Positions 8,064-16,295 of a stretch of 52,595 nt of DNA are shown in pieces. This DNA comes from Chloroflexota bacterium. Lineage in GTDB: Bacteria > Chloroflexota > UBA11872. A program made the position numbers and the translations under genes. Numbering within the stretch: position 1 is the first letter of the stretch; every line of letters starts with the position of its first letter. The notes below the pieces were generated by a model, which worked only from the letters and a program-made list of their open reading frames with translations, was not told where the DNA came from and did not search any database. The DNA lies in contig JAJEGF010000046.1 in NCBI GenBank assembly GCA_022820025.1, forward strand, positions 1 to 52,595, read 5' to 3'.

Positions 8064-8993
8064 TCACGAGAGTTTGGCCGTCGCAGCTGCGGCGGCTGTC
8101 CAACTCCTCACTCGGCACAGTACGCCATCGTCGACATTAGCGCAGTAATCGACGATCCTGCATCTATCGAATAACAGACCTGCATCAATAGAGATTTCTG
8201 TTCTATCCTCTACGGATAGAGTCAGAGACTCGGCAACAAAGAACATTCGTACGGGAAGAACGACTAGAGGACCACTCATCCACTTGTTGCGGAACGAGTC
8301 TGGTTGAAGCTGGGCAACTGAATCCCGATAGCTGGTTCCCGTCTTGCATTGGCCGAATCCGATGAGCTTGCCGGGCAGGCCATCCGAAAAGGGCTTCCAT
8401 ACCACCACGTCCAATTTGCCATCGCCGGCTCTTCTTCCCCTCGAGCCGCCGTTTTGTACAAACCCACCCCCTTCTTGGAGCTGGAGGCAAAGGTGATCGA
8501 CCTTGTCTCGAAAGTTGGTATCGCCTGGCCTTGCGCCAAACACGAGACTCTCAGCGCGCTCACCGAAGTACTCCTTCGCGACCCCAGCGGCCAACTCTTC
8601 GAATAGCTGAGTTCCGTCGATACCCGCATGACAACGTTGACTCTGCATGTTGAGCCTGGTCGCTAGCAGCAGAAACTTGTATACAAGCTGGCTAGCGCTA
8701 AGGTCGTCTTCTACAGCCCGAAGGGTGAGCCCTTCGTCGCCAACCGCAAATGGATAGTGAACGCCGCACGCCTCCTGGCGGCGCCCGATCTCCGAGTAGG
8801 CCTCGTCGATGATCATATCTGTCACGTCTTCTTCCGGCACTCCGTCGGCGTAGTCGTTCTCCTCCAGCCTTCCGAGAATGCGAGAAAGGGCTGTTGCCGA
8901 CGTGAACCTACGCTGCCAGCAGCTAAGTTCGGCAAAATCGGCAAGCTCATGTCTATGGGAATTGAATGAGGGGGTTTCTGGCCACTTGAACAT
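8064..8993 (-). CDS. PD-(D/E)XK nuclease-like protein, last gene of methylase-ParB-nuclease operon
   Basis: A 309-residue protein. A helix with Glu132/Glu133 (LFEELAAGVAKEYFG) is followed by GKLDVVVWKPF (Asp195) and the strand LIGFGQCKTG (Gln215-Cys-Lys217). The order Glu, Asp, Q-x-K is that of restriction-type PD-(D/E)XK nucleases. The first 120 residues are not recognisable and could recognise DNA or a partner. Its ATG (8993-8991) overlaps the TAA of the upstream ParB-like gene by one base (TAATG), so translation is coupled. With the adenine methylase two genes upstream, the natural reading is a restriction enzyme whose host protection comes from that methylase. No assay-based evidence is available; the nuclease call rests on motif spacing. 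Confidence 0.6.
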   Translation of the reverse strand: MFKWPETPSFNSHRHELADFAELSCWQRRFTSATALSRILGRLEENDYADGVPEEDVTDMIIDEAYSEIGRRQEACGVHYPFAVGDEGLTLRAVEDDLSASQLVYKFLLLATRLNMQSQRCHAGIDGTQLFEELAAGVAKEYFGERAESLVFGARPGDTNFRDKVDHLCLQLQEGGGFVQNGGSRGRRAGDGKLDVVVWKPFSDGLPGKLIGFGQCKTGTSYRDSVAQLQPDSFRNKWMSGPLVVLPVRMFFVAESLTLSVEDRTEISIDAGLLFDRCRIVDYCANVDDGVLCRVRSWTAAAAATAKLS

Positions 8994-10096
8994 TAGTTGC
9001 TTCCTGCCGTTCGCCGGCTCCTGCGACGACCGCGCCTTCGAAGCATCTGCTCGTAGAGATCGTCGGCAAGATCCGCCACGTCCTCCGCAACCGTCAGTAG
9101 TGACTCGGAACCGTCGTAGCCGGTGGACGACATGCTGTGAGCCTTCTCCAGATCTCTCTTGGCGGCGTGCAGCGACTCTTCGAACACAGCGGATGACGGC
9201 CGGCTAGTTTCAAATGCTTGGGCAAGTTCAGTTCCTGAACGAAGCGCAGCGACTGCCTCTCTGTTGCCCACAACCGAATCAAGCCGCCTGAGATCCGGGT
9301 TTTGGGAGTGAATGACCGGGGGCTTATCCTGCTTCTTGCTGCCGTACAGCCAGAGACAGAGTTCCTCTAGCTGCTTCTTGTTTTCCGCCGGCACCGGCTT
9401 TGGGTCTTCGTCCCCAGCCGGACTTAGACCGATATACTGGCTAATGCCAGGGTATTCCAGCCCCGTGTAGAGATGAGAAAATGAGAAATGGCGGCGATAG
9501 CGGTCTGCGCGGCTAAACACTTGCATCTCTTCAGCTTGCTCAATGACCATCATGCCGCGGAACAGTCTCTGTACTGTTCTGTGGGTGTCGCCAATCTGAC
9601 GCGCGATCTCATCAAGCGGTACACCGAATTCTCGGTGAACATTAGCAATATACTCAGACTTCGCGTAGCTACTCCACTTCGCTGGGCCATTCACATGCTT
9701 GAAGCCGATGTAACGCCATGCGTCCTTGCGTGTGCCGGCTATGGTTGGCAAGAACTTCAGTTTGTCTCGGGCTCTTTTGTCTATGGAGGGAATTGCATTC
9801 GTATGGGCCTGAACGGTCATTGGGTCCAACAGCGCCTTGACTGCCGCAAGCCTGCGATTTCCTTCGATGACAACGATTTTGCCATTCTCTGACGTAACTA
9901 TAAGGGGCTCATGCTGAAAGAAGCCGCTTGCGTGGATGGACAGCACCAATTCGTGCACGTCCATAGCCTCCCAGAGGATCTCAAGCACGTCCTTATCGGA
10001 CGCGGACTTTGGTAGGTCAAACTCGACGAGTCGCGGATTCTGGAGATCGAATGCCAACTCCGACACACTGATCATCTGTATGTTCCTAGAATCCAT
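8993..10096 (-). CDS. ParB/Srx-fold protein with helix-turn-helix
   Basis: A 367-residue protein between the methylase and the nuclease genes. Residues 10-95 show the ParB N-terminal fold: NPRL near 20-23, HEPLIVTSENGKIVVIEGNRRLAA around 62-85 with the conserved EGNRR at 78-82, which in chromosome-partition ParB proteins forms part of the nucleotide-binding box. A helix-turn-helix is likely at 156-181 (FGVPLDEIARQIGDTHRTV). The C-terminus ends in an arginine-rich tail (MLRRRGRRRSRR). There is no ParA nearby, and the gene is co-directional with a restriction-like pair (13-base gap before, one-base overlap after), so a partition role is unlikely. A DNA-loading, specificity or regulatory role in the restriction system is inferred. 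Similar ParB-domain proteins occur in phage and defence contexts. Confidence 0.7.
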   Translation of the reverse strand: MDSRNIQMISVSELAFDLQNPRLVEFDLPKSASDKDVLEILWEAMDVHELVLSIHASGFFQHEPLIVTSENGKIVVIEGNRRLAAVKALLDPMTVQAHTNAIPSIDKRARDKLKFLPTIAGTRKDAWRYIGFKHVNGPAKWSSYAKSEYIANVHREFGVPLDEIARQIGDTHRTVQRLFRGMMVIEQAEEMQVFSRADRYRRHFSFSHLYTGLEYPGISQYIGLSPAGDEDPKPVPAENKKQLEELCLWLYGSKKQDKPPVIHSQNPDLRRLDSVVGNREAVAALRSGTELAQAFETSRPSSAVFEESLHAAKRDLEKAHSMSSTGYDGSESLLTVAEDVADLADDLYEQMLRRRGRRRSRRTAGSN

Positions 10097-10109
10097 CGCA
10101 CTCTCCTTC

Positions 10110-11030
10110 CTATGCGAGAGCAGCAGCGCCGTCGCCTCGGTGACCGTTCGAGTCAGGAAACCGCACTTGTGATGGTACGATCAAGAGTTCACTGACCTGC
10201 CGCTTTCGATGGAGACTGTATTGGAGGACGTTGTCGGTGATATCACAGAATGTGTATAGGCTCCTAATGAACGGTGTGTCGTCGTAGGATGCTACCCACT
10301 TGAGAGCGCGCTCAGTCCTCAAATACTCGGCAAGTAGCGCATGCTCGTTGTCTCCATAAGAATTCAAGTAGAGGCGACTCCCCTTAGAGCAGTAAGGGGG
10401 GTCGAGATACACAAAGACTTTCTCAATAGAACAGTCTTTAGGAAGACATTCAACCAGAAATACTCTGGCATCCTTTCCGGTGACATGAATCCGATCTCGC
10501 TTCGTTGCGAGCATCTCTATTCGCGCGACGAGCTGCTCTCGGTAGAACCGGGCATCAATCTTCCATTCTCCATCTTGTGCGTATCCACCTATGGGGGCAG
10601 CTCCGGTTATAACTCCAGACCTGTTGCACCTATTCATGTAGAAGGTGGCAAAACCGAGTTCGAACGGTCTAGTATCGTCGGCTCGGCGACAGATTTCGCT
10701 TTGCCTGCGCCACTCCTCAACTGTCACTGGCACATTCATGATCGCTTCGGCAAATCGTTCCGTCTCGTTCAGCACCGCATTCCAGAAGGCGAAGATTCGT
10801 GCATCAAGGTCGTTTAGGTGCACGTCCGAGACGACACCCCTAAGCAAGAGGCGCAGGGCAGCACCAGCCCCGCCGGCAAACGGCTCGAAGTATGAGCAGC
10901 CGGAGAGGTCATTGGTCTCGATTGTACGACCCAGGAAGTCGGCAAGTGAGGCCTTGCCGCCTGGATAGCGGAGTGGGCTGACGTGCCTTGGCCCACGTTG
11001 GCTTTGTTGATTAGGTGAAGTGTCGCTCAC
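10110..11030 (-). CDS. DNA adenine methyltransferase (D12 class, Dam-like)
   Basis: A 306-residue protein with all landmarks of the alpha-group N6-adenine methyltransferases: motif X LRYPGGK at 20-26, motif I YFEPFAGGAGAAL at 47-59 for S-adenosylmethionine binding, NDLD at 73-76, and the catalytic DPPY at 210-213, followed by SRLYLNSY. Length and order match Dam/DpnM enzymes, which methylate adenine in short duplex targets; the target cannot be read from the sequence. It is the first gene of a three-gene minus-strand operon with the ParB-like gene (13 bases downstream) and the nuclease gene. Its role is probably to protect host DNA. Being first in the operon, it would be made before the nuclease. 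Confidence 0.85.
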   Translation of the reverse strand: MSDTSPNQQSQRGPRHVSPLRYPGGKASLADFLGRTIETNDLSGCSYFEPFAGGAGAALRLLLRGVVSDVHLNDLDARIFAFWNAVLNETERFAEAIMNVPVTVEEWRRQSEICRRADDTRPFELGFATFYMNRCNRSGVITGAAPIGGYAQDGEWKIDARFYREQLVARIEMLATKRDRIHVTGKDARVFLVECLPKDCSIEKVFVYLDPPYCSKGSRLYLNSYGDNEHALLAEYLRTERALKWVASYDDTPFIRSLYTFCDITDNVLQYSLHRKRQVSELLIVPSQVRFPDSNGHRGDGAAALA

Positions 11031-11337
11031 AAGGCACTCACGGCGAATACCCAGTGCGCGAGGACAGAGACTTCGTGAAGCTCAATCGTCTCGCTCTTTC
11101 TGCCGATTGGACGAACGTCTGTCCTTGTAATAGCCAACTCGAGGTGAGAAGCACCTCGGTCGGCGTTCCACCGGTTGACGGCCTTGAGGGCGATGGGGCG
11201 AGGCCAGAGCTGATTGGTAACACGTCTGGGAATCTGGCGAGTTGGCTTCGGGCGATCGATGTGCGTGGGAGGGACCGAACGGGCGGAACGGCAGGCGACT
11301 GAACGTCCCGCCCTCTAATCTCCCGTAGGAGATCACC

Positions 11338-11964
11338 GTGCTCGACTTCTATCCCACTCATGCGACACATGACTCAGCGGTGACGATTGGAGCGACATCT
11401 GGCGATGTGGCGCGAATGGTCATCTCGGACAGGCCTTACACGAACATGCGGCCGGGCACAGTCGAATCGCGTTTGCGCGAATTGTCGAAGCCCCCGAACT
11501 CTTCACGGATCGGATTCTCGAATGGGAACGATGAGACCTCGGCCAATTACGCCGACGCAATTGACGCATCGGTTGGGGTCCCTAATGTCCCTTCGGAAGA
11601 GGGAGTCAGACTTGCACTCGATCATGCCGTCCTCTCTGGCCAGCGGAACCAACCTCTCTCTGCTTCAGCGGCCGCCGGATGGACGGACAGCCTCACCGCC
11701 CACAGTACCTTGCACGATATCGTACGGGAGTGTAGGCCAGACAGTGATGCCGCCCGCCCCAGAATCGACTCCTCAACCGGGAATTCGGCCCGAACTGGGC
11801 CAATGGGGTTGCATCCAAGACTCGTGATAGGAATTGCTTTCGAGAGAACCAAGCCAAACGAGTCGGGATTGCGGTCGTCCTCGCAGGAGATTGATTCTGC
11901 AATAGACGACGCGGAGCGCATTGGCGCCCGACCTGGAGTCTGCGCAAGGCACCGCCCGGCGTGA
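11338..11964 (+). CDS. Hypothetical protein, weak candidate
   Basis: A 208-codon frame starting at GTG 11338 with AGGAG six bases upstream (11327-11331), a well-placed ribosome-binding site. The protein is hydrophilic, rich in serine and alanine, without a signal peptide, membrane segment or known motif. It overlaps an open minus-strand frame of similar length, so either or neither may be real. It is listed only because of the start context. Confidence 0.2.
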   Translation: MLDFYPTHATHDSAVTIGATSGDVARMVISDRPYTNMRPGTVESRLRELSKPPNSSRIGFSNGNDETSANYADAIDASVGVPNVPSEEGVRLALDHAVLSGQRNQPLSASAAAGWTDSLTAHSTLHDIVRECRPDSDAARPRIDSSTGNSARTGPMGLHPRLVIGIAFERTKPNESGLRSSSQEIDSAIDDAERIGARPGVCARHRPA

Positions 11965-12433
11965 GGTGGACTCAATGAGGATGAGCGCGACCAGCACTTC
12001 TTCTCTTGAGTCTGGCTGACTAGCGAGAGCGTCGCGATCTGGTGCGTGGACTCGTGAATCCGATGCATAAGGAAGCCGTCGTGGCGCATGACAGACAGCG
12101 ACTGAACGTGAAGAGACGCCACGTGCTTGTGGAACGCGTGCCGAGTCAATGGTGTTTCTTGGCTGCGTCGCCGAGGCCTGGCAAGGGTCGCGCCGAGAGG
12201 TCTACCGGTGATGCACCGCTTCCGGACCAGGGCCTTGCCGGCTTACGCGAACACGTACCGATTGCGCATTACCGGCCTCACCTGCTTCCGTGCAGCGCGC
12301 AGCGGCGCGTCTTGCAGTCGCAGGTTGCGGTCTGCGACGGGTGACCTACCGCGCCAGTACTTCCTGGTCCAGGACTGACGGCGAGCTGCGCCAGCAAAGT
12401 TGCCACGGCTGGCGAAACGATTCATGCCCGTTC

Positions 12434-12465
12434 GCAACTCTTCGGCCCTCGGGCCGAAGAGTTGC
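12434..12465. repeat. Perfect inverted repeat, 15-bp arms with 2-base centre
   Basis: GCAACTCTTCGGCCC (12434-12448) is followed by TC and then by its exact complement GGGCCGAAGAGTTGC (12451-12465). As RNA it would form a very stable hairpin, but no T-run follows on either strand, so it is not a standard terminator. It may be a protein-binding palindrome, a mobile-element end or a cruciform-forming site. Confidence 0.85.
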
Positions 12466-12855
12466 TCAATCGGAATGCAAGCAAGCCGGAGCGCATCCCA
12501 CCAACCGGCCAGGTTCGGGTGTGGAACTGGCGCCATGACCATCATCGCGTCCGGTTGCGACCACATAGTGGCTGCGGCTGACGTTGAAGCACTTGTCCGG
12601 GCCTATTCCTGCAAGAGAGGCACCATCATGCATAGGCTGCGGCGTTCCTACTCAACAGGGGCGTGCGGATCCAAATGGCGCGAATCGCGTCGTGCGGCAA
12701 GGGACTCGGGGACTTGCATATGTGATCGACTCTTCGACACACGAGAGAAAGGTGGATGGCTGACCCGGACTCTTCCCTGTCCTGAGGAATTTGGGCATGT
12801 CCGAGAAAATAGTGACAGGGCGGTACAGCAAGCCGTCAGGCAAGGCAGGACTGCT

Positions 12856-13503
12856 ACGGAATCCTGCATTCCGCGCGGGTGCTCTCGACGGCACCCTGAG
12901 ATCATCACGCCTGCGGACCTGGAGGATGCGGATGTCACAGACTGCTGCCGCGTCGATCTCCGGACGGCCACGGACGCCCCGTACGCCACGCCGTGGCCGC
13001 CGATCGTTCGCCGCCTACTATCGCTGGGTCGACGACGCCCTCCGGCACCGCGCCGACGGTTATCGCTTGCTCGACTCCCCTTTGCTCGGCCTGCCGGGCG
13101 TGCAACGTCTGGCCAGCCGGCGCTTCTTTCGCCGCAGTGCCTTTGGCGACGTGCGCGCCGCACGGGCGCTCCTGCAGCAAGCCACAGAGCGGGCCTCGGA
13201 AATCCTGACCCCGCGGCAGGTTCTGGCCCTGCAGCTGTATTGCGAGGGGCAGCCCATGGCCGCCATTGCGGCGCGACTGGGCCTGCGCAGCCGCCAGCAT
13301 TTGTGGGCGGCCTATCGGCGCCCGGCGGTGGAAGCGGTCACCCGCGAGTTCCTGGCGCTGGCGCAGGCGGAATTCCCCCCGAATTAGGGTAGAATTTCCG
13401 TGCCATTGTTCCTGGAAGGGGGCAACGGCCTGTAGATCGGCCTTGAAGCCGTAACAGGTTCGGGATGGCTCGCGAGGGGTGCGTGTCACCGCGGTTCTTC
13501 TAA
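12856..13503 (+). repeat. Dispersed repeat R1 (most complete copy)
   Basis: From ACGGAATCCTG at 12856 to CTTCTAA at 13503 the sequence recurs, with differences, at 29261-29776 (R3) and 43240-43760 (R4); the last 150 bases recur at 20205-20355 (R2). It holds a small HTH gene (12932-13387) and a 3' element (13400-13503) that is its most conserved part. The 3' element contains two competing stems, ACGGC 13425-13429 with GCCGT 13448-13452 and CCTGT 13429-13433 with ACAGG 13454-13458, and a 12-codon frame MAREGCVSPRFF at 13465-13503. All copies lie in the same orientation. Confidence 0.8.
12932..13387 (+). CDS. Small helix-turn-helix protein within repeat R1
   Basis: A 151-residue protein starting at ATG 12932, preceded by GGAGG at 12921-12925. 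After a basic N-terminus (residues 10-25) comes a helical region, WVDDALRHRADGYRLLDSPLL, and then a clear helix-turn-helix at 92-135: LTPRQVLALQLYCEGQPMAAIAARLGLRS plus YRRPAVEAVT. The pattern is that of sigma-70 region 4 and of the HTH modules that chloroflexi attach to signalling or STAND proteins; no such partner domain is fused here. R3 lacks 141 bases covering the HTH and R4 has a one-base deletion before it, so this is the only intact copy in the window. It ends in TAG where R3 has GAG and reads on. A transcriptional role is inferred. Confidence 0.5.
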   Translation: MSQTAAASISGRPRTPRTPRRGRRSFAAYYRWVDDALRHRADGYRLLDSPLLGLPGVQRLASRRFFRRSAFGDVRAARALLQQATERASEILTPRQVLALQLYCEGQPMAAIAARLGLRSRQHLWAAYRRPAVEAVTREFLALAQAEFPPN

Positions 13504-14075
13504 GCCCGGGCGACCATCGTCGTGGGTGCTCGCGTGGGTGCCGTCGTCCAGCACGGCGGAGTTGGCAGTGCCCGCGAACCGACCCGTGGCACCCGGAAAC
13601 ACGAGCGCCACGATCCCAGGGGCGATGACGCGGCTCGGGGCCGGAGGACGGCGTGGCGGGCACCGCCGCCGGGCAGCCCGAGTTTGTGGTCGGCCGCGTC
13701 CGGACGATCAGCGGTAGAGCACGGCTTGGAGCAGTCCCAAGACGGTGCGTGCCTGCGTACATGTGCGGATGACGGGGGTGGGCCCGAGGCGCATGGCCGC
13801 ACGGGTCGCGATCGCCATCGGCAGGCCAGTCGCCGTCGACGGCGAGCCGGCGGCGGTGGTTCCGCCTGGATCGGCCCACCGGATGTCAGACGGTCCCCAC
13901 TGACCCGACGGTGTTGGGTCTGGGGCGGGCGGCCGGTGCCGGGCGGCTGCGGTGGCGATTCGCCTTGAATGCACGTTCCGAGGGTGGGCGACAGGGTCGT
14001 TCGATGACCGGCTCCCAGGACCGATTGGTACGGTGTGATTGATCCATCATGCGCTAGGTTCAGAGTGTCACGCCT
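13504..14075. other. Intergenic region between R1 and the lipoprotein genes
   Basis: About 570 bases. Overlapping GC-rich frames exist on both strands, but their translations are arginine- and proline-rich shadows without motif. The promoter of the lipoprotein genes should lie in the last 100 or so bases; I cannot define it. Confidence 0.4.
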
Positions 14076-16295
14076 TTGTCACGTGCAGGGCGTACGGTCT
14101 GGATCCTGAGGATGGCTGACGGGGAGCGCTCAGTACCAATCCCGATGAGGTCTGAGGCGATGCGCAGCTTGCTCGTCGGGATAGAGGCGCGACGTACGGC
14201 GGTGCTTGGGTTTGCCTTGCTCGTGGTTCTAGTGGCGTTGATGGGGTGCGAAGCAGATATCTACGGCGGCGACCTGGAGGTTGATGGGTTACCGCCGTCG
14301 CGGTCTGGCTCAATCGACAGTCGTGCGCCATCGAGGCCTCGATCAACCGGCAGTGCTGCCGCGCCTACGTCCTCTGCAGCCAGTGATAGATCGGTGCAGA
14401 CGCCACCATGCCTTTCGGGTGAGCGAGCGCCGGGGGCTCTGCAGTGGACGGCGGGCGGAGGCCGCGATACCGGCGCGGATGGACAGCCAGCCGCGATGCT
14501 GGCCGTCGCCGAGTCCGTGGTCTATCGCGTGGCGGCGGATCGGTCACGGCTGGACGTAATCGCCGAGACGCCCGGCGTGACGACGGTGGCCGGCTCGCCC
14601 GGCGGGACCCGGGTCGCCTTTGCGGTGTGTCTGGGGCGGCCTGACGTGAGACAAGCCGCCGGCCGAGACGCGCCCGCGGTCCGCACCTATGCGGCTGGTC
14701 AGGTACGTATCACCGGGGAGGACGTGTACGAGATTCGGTCGTGGAATTCCCGGACAGGAGCGACGCGACCGCTGGCGGCGGGGCGGGCGCCGGCCTGGTC
14801 GCCCGATGGTGCGCGGCTGGCGTTTCTGTCCGGGTACGACTATGGCCTGGCGATTGCGGAACGCCCTGGGGGACAACGCTTATACGTCATGCCGGCCGAG
14901 GGTGGTCGGCCCCGTGAAGTGGCGCGGTCGGTCGTTGGTGCTGTGACGTGGTCGCCGGACGGCCAGCGCCTCGGATTTCTGGTCGGCCGCTGGTGGGGTC
15001 CCGCTGATGAACCGGGTCCGGCGCTCCATTTCGCGGGTGAGGACGGGACGGTGCAACAGCGGCTGGCAACGGATGTCGTCAGTCCGCCGGCCTGGTCGCC
15101 CGACGGCCGCCGGCTTGCCTATGCCCGCGACGAGGGCGACACCCTCGCGCTGTACACCGTCGGCGTGAATGGCAGCAAAGCGCAGCGGGTGACCACGATT
15201 CAAGGATGGCAACGCAGTCCGACGCGAGGCTGGATTCCGAGCGTGGCATGGTCGCCGGATGGGGCGTATCTGCTCTACAGCTGCGGGGTGCAGGTGTGCG
15301 TGGTCGCCCTCGACGGGACGCCCGTGGGGAGATCGCCCGTGGGTGCGACTCTCGGCGCCTGGTCGCCGGATGGGTCGCGCGTGGCGGTCGCCTCAGCGAG
15401 CAGGGCGATCCCGGCGGGCCGGCATTCGGTCGTCCTCGCCAGCATGACGCCCGACGGGGGCGACGTGCAGCCGCTCGTGCGTCAAGCGTGGAACGCGCCT
15501 GGGCGGGGGGTGGCTCTCTGGCCTGGCGGGATTCCACCAACGCCGGCCCCGGTCTACAACTGTGCGAATGGCCAGGTGGTGCCGGAGCCGGGCAAGAATC
15601 CCGGCCTGGTGCACGACTGCTGGGCGATGGTGGAAGCGCTGGATGCCCTGGGAGCTGACGCCCTGCAAGGGAAGTGGTCCCCGTCGAGCCCGATCGGACA
15701 GTGGGAAGGCGTCGGCGTCAGCGGAACGCCGCCACGTGTCCGGTCGCTAAATCTGAGCGGGCAGAATTTCCGGGGGGAGCGGATTCCGGCCGCGCTTTTC
15801 CGCCTCGACGCCCTGGAGCGGCTGAATCTGAGCCGGACTCACGTGGTTGGCCATTTGCCGGCGGCGCTCGGCGACCTCACCGCGTTGCGCGTGTTGGACC
15901 TAAGCCAGACGGAAATCTCGGGCCCCATTCCCCCAGACCTGGGACGTCTGACGCGGCTCACGCACCTGGTGCTGCGCGATGACAGAGTTGCCACTGCCTT
16001 GCACGGGCCGCTGCCGCGCGAACTGGGCCAGCTGGTCGCTCTGGAGGTGCTGGACATCGCCGGGCATCAGCTGACGGGCGGCATCCCGCCCGAACTCGGC
16101 CAATTGGCCAACCTGCGAGTCCTGGATCTCTCGGGGAACCAGTTGAGCGGCGAGATCCCGGTCGAACTGGCCGAGCTCGACAACCTGCAGGGTTTGTTCC
16201 TGGGATCGAACCCGCAGACCGGCTGCATTCCGGCGGCATTGCGCAATGTCCCGGACAACGATCTGGACGCCCTTCCAACATGTGCAGCCTCCTGA
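14076..16295 (+). CDS. Lipoprotein with TolB-like propeller and leucine-rich repeats
   Basis: A 739-residue frame. The N-terminal hydrophobic segment (LGFALLVVLVALMGC) ends in a lipobox with Cys58; starts at ATG 14145 or 14160 would give a more normal 30-35-residue leader than ATG 14076. A low-complexity Ser/Ala/Pro stretch follows, then five WSPDG motifs at about 241, 292, 340, 392 and 429 that mark the blades of a TolB/WD40-like beta-propeller. From about 557 to 730 there are leucine-rich repeats of the GxIPxxLGxLxxLxxL type, known from plant receptors and from many environmental bacteria. The protein should be anchored on the outer face of the membrane and bind other proteins or ligands. 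Its last codons overlap the next gene by 16 bases. A second, longer paralogue lies downstream. Confidence 0.8.
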   Translation: MSRAGRTVWILRMADGERSVPIPMRSEAMRSLLVGIEARRTAVLGFALLVVLVALMGCEADIYGGDLEVDGLPPSRSGSIDSRAPSRPRSTGSAAAPTSSAASDRSVQTPPCLSGERAPGALQWTAGGGRDTGADGQPAAMLAVAESVVYRVAADRSRLDVIAETPGVTTVAGSPGGTRVAFAVCLGRPDVRQAAGRDAPAVRTYAAGQVRITGEDVYEIRSWNSRTGATRPLAAGRAPAWSPDGARLAFLSGYDYGLAIAERPGGQRLYVMPAEGGRPREVARSVVGAVTWSPDGQRLGFLVGRWWGPADEPGPALHFAGEDGTVQQRLATDVVSPPAWSPDGRRLAYARDEGDTLALYTVGVNGSKAQRVTTIQGWQRSPTRGWIPSVAWSPDGAYLLYSCGVQVCVVALDGTPVGRSPVGATLGAWSPDGSRVAVASASRAIPAGRHSVVLASMTPDGGDVQPLVRQAWNAPGRGVALWPGGIPPTPAPVYNCANGQVVPEPGKNPGLVHDCWAMVEALDALGADALQGKWSPSSPIGQWEGVGVSGTPPRVRSLNLSGQNFRGERIPAALFRLDALERLNLSRTHVVGHLPAALGDLTALRVLDLSQTEISGPIPPDLGRLTRLTHLVLRDDRVATALHGPLPRELGQLVALEVLDIAGHQLTGGIPPELGQLANLRVLDLSGNQLSGEIPVELAELDNLQGLFLGSNPQTGCIPAALRNVPDNDLDALPTCAAS

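Larger units (their letters stand above)
11031..12855. other. Gene-poor region, 1.8 kb
   Basis: Several reading frames of 80-210 codons overlap on both strands, but none has a recognisable motif. The best single candidate is listed separately at 11338-11964. The stretch contains a perfect palindrome at 12434-12465 and ends at the first dispersed repeat (R1). It looks like decayed DNA between the defence operon and the lipoprotein cluster. Confidence 0.4.

Noticed and set aside
8993-10096. Chromosome- or plasmid-partition ParB.
   Set aside because: No ParA gene or parS-like repeats are nearby, and the gene is tightly coupled to a methylase and a nuclease-like gene.
13425-13458. The two crossing stems in the repeat 3' element were first read as an H-type pseudoknot.
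   Set aside because: The loops would have zero and one base, too short to cross the stems, and the stems share a base. Mutually exclusive hairpins are the more reasonable model.
12935-13879. A 314-codon minus-strand frame over repeat R1, with similar frames over R3 and R4.
   Set aside because: It is the complement of the HTH gene and 3' element; the plus-strand frame has a Shine-Dalgarno sequence and a recognisable HTH.
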